Source: Diplonema japonicum
Taxonomy: Eukaryota; Euglenozoa; Diplonemea; Diplonemida; Diplonemidae
Length of the DNA stretch: 64,000 nucleotides
Direction of reading: 5' to 3'
Assembly: GCA_964019335.1 (NCBI GenBank)
Contig: OZ025720.1
Coordinates: 1 to 64,000 of the forward strand
A program made the position numbers and the translations under genes. Positions within the stretch are counted from its first letter, which is position 1. Every line of letters starts with the position of its first letter. The notes under the pieces were generated by a model. That model worked only from the letters and a program-made list of their open reading frames with translations, was not told where the DNA came from and searched no databases. Below are positions 45,415 through 56,739 of this stretch, in pieces.

Positions 45415-48400
45415 TTATAGCAAAAATCTAGGATCTACAGCCTGTCTTGATAAGGACAGTAAAGATGCTCTGGTCCTGACAAGCTTGCCTAGGTAGTAGC
45501 ACAGCATTACGAGTAAGATAGCAAGCCAAGGACTGTTGGGGGTTTGGTTTCAACTTCGTGTACATACTCTTCCAACAAGGAGTCCAGCGCAATAAATACC
45601 ACCATTTCGGACAGGTGCAGCATCCCCTGTGTGGTGTGTTGTTTATGTTGCACTTGCATACGTCAGCCCCTGCAAGGGTAGCGACAGATGCCCACCCAGG
45701 CCCTAGGTTGACAAGTGGCTCTGCGTACAACTGAATAGCATTGTCAGAAAGAGGGACTTGTGCCATGGACTGTGCTTGTGCCTGAACAAAACTCAGAGGC
45801 TGCAAGGGATAAGGAGGCGGAAGACCCAAGAATGACGATGGTGCCATTGTGAACTTCAGCACAGCCTCGCTGACAGCCTTGTCAAGGTTCTCTTTAATTG
45901 TTCTTACTCGTGCTTCTTGAACTCCTGTGGTCTGCACGTGCTGATGAGTCCCCCTCACAGTCACTCCGTGCAATCGTTCAAAACACCTCCTGAAGGTACC
46001 TTTCTCCCTTCTTAAGGTCTTCGCATGCTTCTCAATCGGCACATCCAGCAACGCCCTTACATCAGCTCCTTGTTGCTTCGACAGGAATATTTCAAATTTC
46101 CTCTTCACAGGAATGTACATTGGCTGCATTGATATGGCTGCCTGCTGCACCTGCCACTCCACAAGCGACATTTCGGCATTGTCACACCCTTCCACAGGCG
46201 CCTGTTTCCTGCCATTTAAGAAGTACCCCCACCTGGGAAGGGGCAGCAGCAGAATTGACACATTGCACTGTGCCAAGAGGTCTTCGAACCTTGACAGAGG
46301 GTTTTCGGGTAGAACAAAATGATAGCATGCATTAAGTAGGAACCATATAAGGCTGGAGAAGAAAGCAATAAAGCCTGTGATAGCAACGCGCAGGATGGGG
46401 TGTGTCGCGCTTTGGAAGGAATAAGTGTTCACGTCCGATGAGCTTGAAGAAGTCTCATACGGCACACCCCAATTGGCTCTGTGCCTGTTCGTGAGATCGG
46501 GGTCGGCGACAGCAAGTGTATCGTACCCAAGCCCCACGTACAACCACATCAACCACACGAGGCACCAGGTTGTGTGCCATGACCTCGTAACTGATAAATT
46601 GTGGAATTCATTTGCCACAAGGACCCTGCGCCACATGCTGATAGGCGTTTCGTCGTTTGTGCTCCTGTCCATACCCTTCGGCGTTTCCCAGTCCAGCAGC
46701 ATCACCTTCATCTTGCACTGGCGGTAGTAGACGAGCCCCATTGCCACAAGCTTTGCTACCAGCATGGACACCACAGCACCGTAGAATGGACCTAGCTTGT
46801 GTGGCAGTGCACGCGTCACCTGAGTTTGGCTCGTGCTGTGCTTGTACTGCACATAATAGCCACAACACCCAAGCCATATCACTAGAATGAGAAAGTTCCC
46901 CATGATGTTGCACAGCGTCCCCAGCACAGTGAACACCAGCTCGTAATCCATTAGCCGCGACAGGTTCCCAGAGTAAGTCACCGTCACTCTTGCAGGTTTG
47001 CCGTCAGGAGTCACCCACGGAGCGCAACGTGTTGGATGCGCACCATTATGTGGGCTTGAAAATAGAACAGCTGCAGCACCAGGTTGCATCAGTACCCACC
47101 TACCATCCTCAGTAGTCTGCAGCAGCATTCCATCGTATCTGTTCCAGCACGGCATCCCCATAGGTGTCTCGTAACCGGTTACGTACTCCCCAGCAGCTTC
47201 TATGTCCCCCGTCACGTGAAGAGACCCTGCAGGAGGCGACTCCTGTCTTCTCCGCGTGAAAGCCAAGCACTTCAGCAAACTGAGCAGCAGTGATAATGCT
47301 GCCAGCACAACACAGACGCCAATCAGAGCTTGTGATGTCTCTTGCGTTGCACCTTTCCAAAGACCGTCAATGTGCACCCTCCGCTTCCCTTCGCTCACAC
47401 CCACAGCATCAAACTCCAGAACGAGCACGGGATGTAATATGCTCCCATTGCTGTCCACCTCGACCTCGAAGCTCAAGTCCGACGCGTACCTCACGTACCC
47501 TGCTGCAGAGGCGGTGTCTATTGTGTAGAAACGCTTGTGCAGCACTCCACCTATGCTTACTGGGATTGGGAAAAGTGAATCGAGCCCCTCACCCCCTGCG
47601 AGGAACAGCTCGAAAGTGAGTGTCGTGTGGTTGACAAAAGCCGCGGGGTCAAGCAAGCAGGATGCACCGCCCTGCACACCGGACTTTAGGGTGTGTGTGA
47701 AGGTGGTGAGCGGAGTGTCACACGGGAGGAAGTAATCAGCAAGCTTGAATACACCCAGATAAGCGCCCTGCTCATTCCACTTCATAACGTACAGCGGAAG
47801 GGTGTTAGCGGGATTTAGAGTTACGGTGAATGGGTATACGGGGTACACCCATGGGGATTCTGCACGTGACAAGGCGGTTAGTGTACTACAGGCGGATAGT
47901 TGGGGGTCATGCTGTTGGAAGGCACACCACGCCAGGAGTTCTGGACACAGCCCACGCGAGGTGCACTTTGCAGTTGCGTCATTGATGCCACTCTCTATGA
48001 GGGTGCTTGTCGTCAGCAGGCCCCCTAGCTGCACGGTGGATTCCTTTTCATAAACCGCAGTGCACCTGGTTCCCGTCAAGCTGTACCCCTCACGGCACGC
48101 ACAGACGAGACGGCCTGCAGTGTCGCTGATGAAAGACATGCCAATAGGGCACTGTACCTCTTCGTAGCACATTACACTAGGGAGGCTAGCCCCACTGATA
48201 TCGGCAATCCCTTGGAAACCAGAAGGGCAGCCGCATGTGACGTTGCTCTGTGGCAGGACAAAAGGGATGTTCGGGGCAGCAGCGTTGCACTGCACACATC
48301 TATCTTCCACAGACAAGCTGCCATCAGGGCACACAACGCAGCGACTGTAATCCCCAGTCGACCTGTATGAGTACCAGCTGGAGCATGTTGTATTTCCAGT

Positions 48401-48448
48401 TGGGACGGCAGCTGCTACCGACAACGCTACCTGTAGCACGTGCAACAT
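45415..48448 (-). CDS. TMEM67: meckelin (TMEM67/MKS3)-like ciliary transition-zone protein
   Basis: Exons 48448-45662, 45626-45568, 45532-45415; about 987 aa against 995 in human meckelin. A signal peptide (MLHVLQVALSVAAAV) is followed by a Cys-rich extracellular region of about 170 residues (CSSWYSYRSTGDYSRCVVCPDG), a beta-rich ectodomain, a first TM near 380 (ALIGVCVVLAALSLLLSLL), then several TM helices (for example TLCNIMGNFLILVIWLGCCG; ILRVAITGFIAFFSSLIWF). Two 35-nt introns near the end restore GMLHLSEMVVFIALDSLLED and the last TM (WLAILLVMLCYYLGKL). Meckelin is a frizzled-like receptor of the MKS module at the ciliary transition zone. Architecture, length and the Cys-rich start support the call. 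Confidence 0.8.
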
Positions 48449-48558
48449 CTCATCTTTTATTTTACTGGCTTGCGGTAGCTACGGTGTTGCAAGACGAGAC
48501 TAAGAAAGAGGGAACCAACAAAACGAACTGAACGAACTACAAGAAAGGGATAGATGTC

Positions 48559-48962
48559 TCATGCGTACTTCCTGACAGTGGCGGCTGTCTTCTTTGGGTC
48601 TTTCTTCGCTTCTTCGACCGCCTGTGGTCTGGTATAATGTGCTTGTTTCCATACCCGTTTTGCCATTTCATCCTTGACACCCTCCTCGAAGCCAGCATAG
48701 TCATTCTGTTCGTGTTGCTGAGGCACTTTACGCATACCTCCCCTGTGAAGACCTTTGTACCCGTGAACGGGCTGCCATCTTCGCTTACCTTCTTCCAGCA
48801 TGCCCAGCCAATAGCACCCGCCACGCAAATTGCAAGCATCGCAGTTAAGATGCCTGCGATCACCACGTTATCCTGGCTAGGCGACGAAGGCCAGTCAAGC
48901 CTCGTCGCGGGTTTTTCCGCCATAGCGGCGTGCAGCATCAACAAACCAATCATGTGTCTCAT
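48559..48962 (-). CDS. small type I membrane protein
   Basis: About 112 aa from exons 48962-48738, 48705-48655 and 48621-48559. A signal peptide (MIGLLMLHAAMA) precedes a short outer segment and one TM helix (VVIAGILTAMLAICVAGAIGW), then a charged inner tail ending KKDPKKTAATVRKYA. The first intron (32 nt) is required to keep the frame; the second (48622-48654, 33 nt, in frame, GTATGG...CCACAG) is predicted from its ends only. It lies directly upstream of meckelin on the same strand; a link is not shown. The ATG follows CCACTAACAG by 9 nt. Unknown family. Confidence 0.6.
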
Positions 48963-49231
48963 TGTGTCTTTCTGTTAGTGGGGTTAGCGGAGGGGATTTC
49001 GAATGCATGTTATGCTACGACTCAGAATCCAAAAATGTCCCAACAGGAGGGTCTCTCCAGAGCAAGAACCGATTTAGCCATTTTCTGGCCCCAAAAACGC
49101 AAAAACCTGGATAAAAGCAAGACACACCCCTGTTCGGAAAAAACTCTTTTTTGATTTGAGGTAAAAGGTTAAAAACAATTCGTAAAAAAAAAAAAAGAAA
49201 AAACGCTTTTTTTCTCTCTTTCTTAATATAT

Positions 49232-50041
49232 TCACCTGCCGTATTGAACCGCGCAGACAGAGATGCCGACAAAGGAAAGCAACAACGCGGACTGCACGGC
49301 CACAAACCCACTCCATTTCTTGACCGACTTCCCCAAAGGGGCCAACACACCATACGGCCACTCATTCGTGAGACTGTGGTTGAAGTGAATCCAGCCGACG
49401 TACATCGAGGCGTAAGTCACGATGGCCATGACTGTCGTGGATATAGAGGGAAGCGTGGCCTTCAAATGCATGGCATCCTTAACAAACAAAACGTCAGCAA
49501 GTGCCAAGAAACCAGCAGGTACATGAAGCCAGAGCATCTGCTCCCTGAAAGGGATGCCTTTGGACCTCCACACGCTACATGACTCCAGGAAATCCTTACT
49601 CCAGTGCACGAGTGTGAAATACTGCACAGTGACAAAGATAGATAAGCCGCCAATGATGGTGGAAAGGGCGTGGGTAGTGTGGTGGTACGGAGATATGAAA
49701 TGGATGGCCTGCAGAGCGAGGATCTGTCTGGTGAGGAAAACCCAACGGCCGAAGCGGCGCTGCACACGCCACATAACCATGTCGTCCTTGCTGGGCATGG
49801 GGGCTGCGTACATGTGCTGGTAGAGCACTAAGCCACTCAGTGCGGCGCACATCATTCTTCCTGTATCATTCCCTGCTGAAACCTGGATGTTGGGATCACC
49901 AATGACAGCCCCGGCAGTGTGATAAATACCAGTCATGACAGGGATCGCGATCGCATCTGCTGTTAGCATCCACCGCATGTTCTTCTTCTCTTCCTCATCC
50001 TGCTTCACATACCCAGGGTACAACCAGTTTTCAAGGACCAT
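49232..50041 (-). CDS. six-helix membrane protein, FAR-17a/AIG1-like
   Basis: 269 aa, no introns. Six or so hydrophobic segments are visible (for example AIAIPVMTGIYHTAGAVIG, ALSTIIGGLSIFVTVQYF, VAVQSALLLSFVGISVCAV). A His-rich HHTTHALSTI segment and the NHSLTNEWPYGVLAPL stretch resemble the AIG1/ADTRP family, membrane hydrolases for fatty-acid esters of hydroxy fatty acids that use a Thr/His pair. The similarity is partial, and a generic multi-pass protein is the alternative. The region 48963-49231 before the next gene is AT-rich and holds nothing else. Confidence 0.5.
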   Translation of the reverse strand: MVLENWLYPGYVKQDEEEKKNMRWMLTADAIAIPVMTGIYHTAGAVIGDPNIQVSAGNDTGRMMCAALSGLVLYQHMYAAPMPSKDDMVMWRVQRRFGRWVFLTRQILALQAIHFISPYHHTTHALSTIIGGLSIFVTVQYFTLVHWSKDFLESCSVWRSKGIPFREQMLWLHVPAGFLALADVLFVKDAMHLKATLPSISTTVMAIVTYASMYVGWIHFNHSLTNEWPYGVLAPLGKSVKKWSGFVAVQSALLLSFVGISVCAVQYGR

Positions 50042-50183
50042 TTTCTTTTTTCTTTCGTTGCGAAGTGCTAAGATCCTGCGAAGAATAAGTTAAAAATCCT
50101 TTTTTTTTTCTCTTCGAAAATTTTGCAGACTCCCCTTTTTTCTTTTTAAACTACGAAGACACTTTATTATAGCTAAATAATAA

Positions 50184-51307
50184 CTAGAACAAGTCCTTCT
50201 CGTTCTTGAGCTTCGCCTTCTTCCATGTGGGTAACGCGTTGAACTCCTCGATGGTGATGCCGAAGACCTCTTTGAAGTCGTCCGCCGTGAGGTATGTCTC
50301 ACGCTTCATGACGTTGATGTCCTCTCTTGTGAGCTTTGTAGTCGACATTCGAAGCTCCTCATAACTGTACTGGACTTCGTCACCGGTGGGAACGTTCTTC
50401 CTTTTCTCGAGTACCTTCTCCCATTCCGCCATCTCCTTAAGTCTTTTCTCTTTTTGTTCGGGGGTTTCCTCAGGGAGCTTTGGCTTTTTGTCTTCTTCCT
50501 CATCACTGTCATCTGGCATGGGGGGGTTGCTCCCATCGTCGCTGTCCGGTGGGGGAGGGTCACTGCCATCTTCATCACTGTCTGGCGGGGGCGGGTCACT
50601 ACCATCGCTGTCCGGTGGAGGAGGGTCACTCCCATCGTCGCTGTCGGGAGGGGGAGGGTCGCTGCCGTCTTCATCACTGTCAGGCGGGGGCGGGTCACTG
50701 TCATCATCGCTGTCCGGTGGAGGAGGGTCACTCCCATCCTCGTCGCTGTCAGGAGGGGGCGGGTCTGACTCTTCATCTGCGTCCACAGCATTAAAGAAGC
50801 CTTCCTTACGGAGCCGTTCCTTCTCCGCCTCCTGTTCGGCCATTCGTTCTGCTCGCTCTGCCGCTCTGTGTTTCGTGCCGTTGCCATCATCGTGGCATAC
50901 CTTTTGTCTTTTTTGTCTTTGAAATCGGTGGTTCGCTTTTTTTTCGATTCCCGCGCTTTTTGCTTACGGCGCACCTATTGAGGTGAACCACAACACAAAC
51001 CATACCCTCTTCGCTGGGTCGAGCAAGGTGATGATCACGTCATCATGCTCGCCCTCCACCAGAAAGCTTCCTTTGTACGTTAGAACCTTTCGAAACTTCG
51101 CCGCATTCAACGCTGCGACTATACGGCCCCCGGCACGCTGGCGCACGTCTTCGTCCTGTGAGACTTTTCTATTCAAACCCCTCCATACCATACCATCCTC
51201 AGCATCCCGAAAGAGGCACCTCCTGAACCTGACTCCTGCTCCATAACCCTCTCCACCTCCTCTATCAAGGCGTCCATCTCTCTCTCCTCATCGTTTCCAG
51301 TGGCCAT
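50184..51307 (-). CDS. villin-headpiece protein with Asp/Pro repeats
   Basis: Exons 51307-51194, 51155-51006, 50974-50901, 50865-50184; about 339 aa; introns 38, 31 and 35 nt. N-terminal acidic region (MATGNDEEREMDALIEEVER), a small globular segment with GSFLVEGEHDDVIITLLDP, a basic helix (RRKQKARESKKKR), then eight tandem units of the type DPPPPDSD separated by short acidic spacers, an E/K helix, and a C-terminal villin headpiece: YSYEELRMSTTKLTRED, then YLTADDFKEVFGITIEEF and LPTWKKAKLKNEKDLF. The headpiece binds F-actin in villin, dematin and relatives; the poly-Pro runs could bind profilin or SH3/WW/EVH1 partners. The ATG lies 4 nt after CACCTAG. Confidence 0.82.
50510..50769 (-). repeat. 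in-frame Asp/Pro minisatellite
   Basis: Seven DPPPPDSD units and one diverged NPPMPDDSD unit are encoded in tandem. Spacers alternate between EDGS, DDS, DGS and GS, giving 24-36 bp periods. Confidence 0.85.
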
Positions 51308-52242
51308 TTTCCTAGGTGACCAGAACCTGCAGTTGTTGTTTACTAAGAAGAGAAGGTGTTTTGATATGCATTGAAAAAGTCACTATTTTTCTTCTTTCTT
51401 TTTTTTGGGGGGGAAAAGAGGGCGCATGGCAGTACTACAGCTCAGCTCCTGATACATTGCAACTCCTCCAGGTGCAGGCACCCTTCAAGGGTCCTACCTA
51501 GTAAGCTGGACAAGTACCGTTCATCCATCGCACCGTGGACCAAGGCTGTGTGAGCCAGGTCCTTTGTTTCGCGTCCTTGTAAGAAGAAGAAAAGTAAAGA
51601 AATCAAGATTATAAAAGCGGGAAGGGCTCCTTTCTTTCTCCCCCCCCCTATATCTAAAGCATGTCAAGCAAGGCCTAAAGGATGTTCTGAGAACAGTTTA
51701 CTGCACTGAGTTTTCTTCTTCCTCTTTGTGCCGCGCCGGCTATTGTATCGGGTTGCTAGTCAAACTCTCAGCATAGGGGTTGATTCTATAGTACACGAGT
51801 ATATCCTTGTACGCGGGTAGAGTCCCTCAGCAATCCCAGGGGCGCTTGTGATTAATAAAAAGTATCTTTGTGTTGGAGAGTCTACACAAACACCTAGCCT
51901 ACCTAATAAGTGTGGTAGGACGCAGGTGGAGAGAGAAAAGCGAAGAATAGGGGTGGGGGGGGGGGGGGGGGGGATAGAAGAGGGAGAAAAAAAAATACCG
52001 CTTCAGATACTGAACCGAATTAATCTTAACCATCAACAGACTGATGACATGCTACCTGCGTCCCGATGCATCGGATTACCGGGGAGAGGAGGGGAAGGGA
52101 GAAGCGATTAATAGATGCGGCGCCAAACTCAAAAAAAAAAAAAAAAAGGTGTAGTATGTGACAGGATCGCCTTAACGACGATGAACTCATCTAGTGTTTG
52201 ATCCCTTCTGTCGAAAAAAAGGTATGTAGGCCCAGTCCCAAT

Positions 52243-52282
<40 letters not shown>

Positions 52283-53195
52283 CTCTTTTTTTTTCTCTCT
52301 CTTAGCAACAGCAAAAATTCATTCTTTTTACAATTATTTCAGTTTCAAGCAGGAAAAAAAGAAGGGATGGAAGCCCTCCCCCCCCCCCCCCCCACCAGAG
52401 CATGTGCAGCCGGTGTCCATGACGCATTTCCAAAACTTAAGGGTGGCCAGGTTGGGCACTCCCGAAACTACTGGGAAAAAAGTTGTCTCGATTTTAGTGG
52501 TGCCATGCAGTATGTGATACAGCGGCCACCCTTGTGAAACTTCGCCCCGAAGCCTCCCAAGTCCCCTGTGGTCCCGTAGAAAGTAAAAGTGGAGAGGTAA
52601 AGAAAGCTTGGAAATTGAAATAGGGAGAGGGGCCACAGAAGCAATTAAACACCAACTAGAGAGTTGTGGGAGGCTTGCTTCACTGGCACGATGCCGCGGG
52701 GAGGCTACTTGCCTGACCTGGTGAAGCCACCTCCTTGTTCGATGTAATGGAATAAGGGACTCTCCGTTGAGGGCGATGCTAACTGGCGCCACGCGTAGGG
52801 TGGGCTCTCCACCCCCGTCCAGGTTTCCCCACGTGTACGGCTTTAGAACGAGAGTTTCCCTTTCGCTTGTGTTTCTCCAAACCACAATTACCAGGAACCA
52901 CCACAGGGAGGTTGGAAACATTGGTCCCCCAAAAAAATCAAGGGGGTTTTTGCGGGTCAATAAAAACAATGGGGGGAAGGGGAAGATATCATTGTCGTGT
53001 AATAATCTTCGCTTCTCAGTGTTGTCGTTGTATTCTTATTCTCAAAAAAAAAAAGGGGGCAAACCTTTCTTCTTCGGTCCTTGGTGGCTAAGATAGAGAT
53101 GGGGGGACGGGGGGGGATATATTAACTCCTGGTTTGGAAAAACCCTGAGCAATCTTTTTTTTTTTTTTTTTTCTTCTTTCTTTCTCTTTCTCCCT
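51308..53195. other. intergenic, homopolymer-rich; one doubtful ORF
   Basis: About 1.9 kb without a supported gene. It holds G19 at 51955-51973, A37 at 52244-52280, a C run near 52379-52393 and several shorter A/T/G tracts. A minus-strand frame of 211 codons at 52334-52969 has no domain, contains a poly-Gly segment made by the C run, and does not look protein-like; I do not call it. Confidence 0.5.
52244..52280 (+). repeat. A37 homopolymer
   Basis: Thirty-seven consecutive A on the plus strand (T37 in the transcribed sense), intergenic. Confidence 0.85.
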
Positions 53196-53757
53196 TTAAT
53201 TGTCAGATTCGTTTTCAATTGCGGAGAAAATAAACTCCAAGTTCGCCTCAAACTCCTCGGCGTTGATGACACCTTCAGAACCAACCTGCTCGATTATGGC
53301 GAGAGTGGCACGGGGTTTCTATTTTTTTTTTTTTTTTTTCCCTCAGTATAAAACACACCCCTCTGTTCGAAGGTGAAATGCATCGTTTTAGCGTCCGTCT
53401 TGTGATGAGAGCCTCATCGTTGCTCATCGCGTGGAATAAATAGTCGCATTGCTCCTTTCGGAACATTCTTTCTTGGAACAAGCGCACGGCCCCCGAAATG
53501 TGATCCCACAGCCTTTCCGAAGGCCCTCTGCTGTGCTTCAAAGTAATGACACACGCAAGGAGCTTCACATAGCCAGGGGGCACATTACTCTTCTCGAGAC
53601 ATGCCTTTGCAATGTCATACTCATCGGTGTCATCCATGGTACTGTATTTCTCAAATGTTTTCCTTATGCTGCGCATCTCGTGAGCCACTCTTACCTCATG
53701 CATTTCGTGTGAATCACTGGAGGCGAGCGGAACAATTTTGCTTTTACTAGAACCCAT
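53196..53757 (-). CDS. probable N-myristoylated EF-hand-like protein
   Basis: Exons 53757-53359 and 53285-53196, about 162 aa. The start MGSSKSKIVPL matches the N-myristoylation consensus (Gly2, Ser/Lys at 5-7), so I use the second of two ATGs. The middle is helical (FEKYSTMDDTDEYDIAKACLE). The C-terminus GVINAEEFEANLEFIF resembles half of an EF-hand, although the Ca-binding loop is incomplete. The intron (53286-53358) is 73 nt, twice the local norm, because it contains an A tract; its donor is GTGTGT. A membrane-anchored calcium-sensor-like role is only suggested. Confidence 0.6.
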
Positions 53758-54589
53758 CATACATCACAGCTTGCGGGGTTCGGGTGTGTTGTGTGACCTT
53801 TTTTTTTTTTTTTTTTTTTTGCCGAATGAAAAAAAAAAAAAAAAGAAAATCGCAAAAAAAAAGGGGGGTATAAATAAATAAAAGCAAGGCACAAGGAAAA
53901 TAAGAACCAGAACTAGAAGAAAAATAAATAATCAAATAATAGTGTGTGGAGAAGAAGGGAAAAAAAAAAAAAAAAAGAGAGAGAGAGAGGGAGTCGACCT
54001 TGGCGGTTTGCGGCGAAAAATAATTTTCGCCCACCAACATAGATTTTTCTTTTTTTTTTTTTGGTCGGGGGAAAAAAAGGGGAGTGTTTTTTTTTTTTTT
54101 TTTCTCTCTTTTTTCCAGCATCAGATCTTTATTGCGTTTTTTTTTTTTTTTTTGAGATAATCATAAGAAACAAAACAAACCAATCGTGTTTGAACAGTGT
54201 TTTTATTTGGGGGGGAGGGCTTTCTCATTATCGTAAAAACTATTTTAAAAAAAATAATAGCTATTTACTGCCAACAAGTAATGACTTTACCGTTACCCCG
54301 AGAGGATGGTAAAGCATTATTTGGCGGTAGGTAAGTGGTTCTATTTCACACTCTGAAATTACTTCACCACGAGGGGCACAAAGGGGTGACAAGGGGTACA
54401 ACAAGAGAGGGGTTACAATACAAGTTGTTTTTCCTCCTTTTGTTGACTAAGAGCTGCCGCTGTCGCTGGCATTGCCACTGTCACCATCTCTAATCAGGCC
54501 TTCTCATGCCTGGCGCGGCCACCCGTTTCTCACTTTTTGTTTCTGCTTCACCACCTGCTGACTAAATAGAAAAGTTGAAACTGAGAACA

Positions 54590-54745
54590 AGGCCTAGCCA
54601 AAAGTGGGCAAATTAGGGGGAAAAACTAGTCCAACTTGGAACTGAGCCGAGGCAAAAGTTGGCCAATTGAGCTGAACCCGGGGCGAAATTGGCAAACTGA
54701 GAGGAAAAAGTTGCCCCTTCTGGGAACTGAAGGCAAAAATTGGAT
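54590..54745 (+). repeat. degenerate tandem repeat
   Basis: Four imperfect copies of about 30-50 bp share the core GGC-AAAA-TTGGC-AA-TGAG (for example GCAAAAGTTGGCCAATTGAG and GCGAAATTGGCAAACTGAG). Low conservation; origin unknown. Confidence 0.5.
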
Positions 54746-55626
54746 TCATATTATTTACCGGAAACTCCTATTACAGGAAAACAGCTGTGAAGTAATGAGA
54801 TTTAGCGTGAAGTAATTTCAGAAGAGTGAATTTAAAAAAAAAAAAAAAAGCTGGTACTTAGCATTTGTTTATACAACACGGTACAAATCCTGAGAATAAC
54901 AGTTTTTTCTTTTTTGCTCTTTCAAGAAACTGTGCATGTACTTTGCCAAATACAACAATAGAAAAAAAAAAAAAAAAAAGGGCGGAAAATTAAAAAGCTT
55001 TTTTTTTCTCTTTTTTTTTTGAAAAAAATATTGGGTAAAAAAAAAAAAAAAAAATAGATAAAAGATAGATCGCGCATAGACTGGCGCTGTAAGGCACGTA
55101 TCCTATTCCACATCTCTTTACATCGAGAAATGTTAAAAAAAAAATTGCATGTTTTCCTTGCCTTCCCTTCCCCCCCTTTCCGTTCCTCCGAATCTTCTGT
55201 ACACAACCGGACTGAAGTACTTATAAAGAAAAAAAAGGGGGGGGGGAATTCATTCCACCAATCGCAATTCAGTCAATCTTAGAGAACAAAAAAAAAAAAA
55301 AAAAAAAATCATGTATCCCGTAGCAAAATCAGTTCAATGCTCTGAAATCGAACGGGCTCATGGACACAACGAGTGCTGTTACTTCGCGGGAAAGCGAGCA
55401 ACTTAAACGGGTTATGCCCATCATAGCCCGAGGTGAAATCTGGCACTGATTGCAATACGGATACTATTTTTCATTCAGAATAGGGATACCATTGCAAGAT
55501 AAAAGCGACAAAGGTTCCAGGTTGGGGCTGTGGGCTGGCCAAGGTGCCCTATTTGGCTTCAGAAAGAACTTGTATCTATGATATTCCCTACTTTTTCTGC
55601 ACTTCTTATTCTTTTGAGAATTGATA

Positions 55627-55629
<3 letters not shown>

Positions 55630-55665
<36 letters not shown>
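55630..55665 (+). repeat. A36 homopolymer
   Basis: Thirty-six consecutive A on the plus strand, interrupting the possible transposase-like frame. Confidence 0.85.
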
Positions 55666-55666
<1 letters not shown>

Positions 55667-56250
55667 CCGACAAGATACCGACACCTGCTGCCCAGCAAGG
55701 GCAGTGGTGCCATGTATCGTTGTACATTACAAGGGATGGGGGGGGAGAGAAAGAAAGCGCTTTTTTTTTTTTTTCTTCTTTGAAACAGAAATTAAGTACC
55801 GTCATTTTGGAAGATATTCGCACGGGTATACCTGGTGCCGGGTGGGTGCAGAAATCATTCTTCGTTTCCCCCCCATCGCGGCCCTCCCTATAGGGAAAAG
55901 ATCATGATAAATATTCCTAAAGTATACCCACGTTAAAAAAAAAAAAAAGAAAAAAAAAAGAGAGAGAAAAAAAGAAGAAGAAAAATATTTGTCTCACCAG
56001 TTACCCCGCAACGCATTCTTTTATTGATTGAAAGAAAGAAAAAGTTTTTAAGGGGGGGGGAAGAAAAAAAAAACTCCGGCGCGCACGGTGAAAGCCCCCC
56101 TTTTTTTTGAGGCATAAGCAGCGGAAAAAAAAAAGGGCTTTTTATGAACAAGCTATTTTTCCTTCTTGTTTTCGAATCATTGTAGGCAGACCCTTTTGGT
56201 TTTCCCCCTCTTTTCTTTTCTTTTTTTTTTCTTCCCGTTCTCTTCTTCCT

Positions 56251-56739
56251 TCACAAGGCTCCTTCATCCTCCATATCCTGCTTTTTTTTCCATTTTTTTT
56301 TCCCCCATATTTCTTGTTCCATCCATACCATGATGACCATCGCCTCACGATGCCCTATGGGCACAGTCCCAGGGAGGGAAATACTGTCATCAGTAAGCTC
56401 GCGCGACCGATTGAGTCTATTCTGCTGTCTAAAAGTGTCCGCCACATTCCTGAGGGACAGATTGTTGACCAAGTTACTGTCAGACTGATACAAAACAACC
56501 TTTTGACAGAGTGGGCACTTCAGCTCCCAGCACCCATCGCCCTCCATTGCCCCCGCGCAACAGGAGAAGTAGCACGAGAACCTCTTTTTTGTCTTCCTTA
56601 GCCTAATCAGTGACTTTGTGCAGACAGCACAGAAACTGTGCGAACAAGGGAGTATCACAGGGAACCTGTAAATATCCAAGCATACAGCACATGTCAGTTC
56701 CGCCTCCAACCGCGACTTGAACTCACTGCTGCCCTGCAT
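56251..56739 (-). CDS. RING-finger protein (C3HC4 type)
   Basis: Exons 56739-56329 and 56277-56251, about 145 aa. The RING lies at about residues 15-75: LTCAVCLDIYRFPVILPCSH, then SFCAVCTKSLI and CPLCQK. This gives the C-x2-C, C-x-H-x2-C-x2-C and C-x2-C zinc ligands. A 25-residue insert (SCYFSCCAGAMEGDGC) separates the last pair from the rest. Typical of TRIM/RNF E3 ligases, but with no further domain. The 51-nt intron (56278-56328, GTATGG...AAGCAG) is in frame and contains two short A tracts. The start MQGSSEF is the first ATG; the upstream frame begins with GTG. Confidence 0.72.
   Translation of the reverse strand: MQGSSEFKSRLEAELTCAVCLDIYRFPVILPCSHSFCAVCTKSLIRLRKTKKRFSCYFSCCAGAMEGDGCWELKCPLCQKVVLYQSDSNLVNNLSLRNVADTFRQQNRLNRSRELTDDSISLPGTVPIGHREAMVIMVWMEQEIWGKKKWKKKQDMEDEGAL

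Larger units (their letters stand above)
53758..56250. other. 2.5-kb gene-free, homopolymer-rich stretch
   Basis: Dominated by A and T tracts of 12-36 nt with intervening unique DNA. It contains the degenerate repeat at 54590-54745 and a minus-strand frame at 55464-55823 with a PNRAPWPAHSPNLEPL segment that resembles the WPAQSPDLNPIE motif of Tc1/mariner transposases; this may be a decayed fragment, split by A36. No intact gene or RNA is supported. Confidence 0.45.

Noticed and set aside
50386-50922. Plus-strand Gly/Ser repeat ORF (SGGGGSLPSS units)
   Set aside because: Antisense reading of the Asp/Pro repeats of the villin-headpiece gene.
52334-52969. 211-codon minus-strand ORF
   Set aside because: No domain, poly-Gly from a C homopolymer, no acceptor near its start; left as uncertain intergenic sequence.
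55320-55460. Possible tRNA or small RNA (a GTTCGATTTC-like box next to a T tract on the minus strand)
   Set aside because: No cloverleaf arms could be paired, and T tracts are everywhere in this region.
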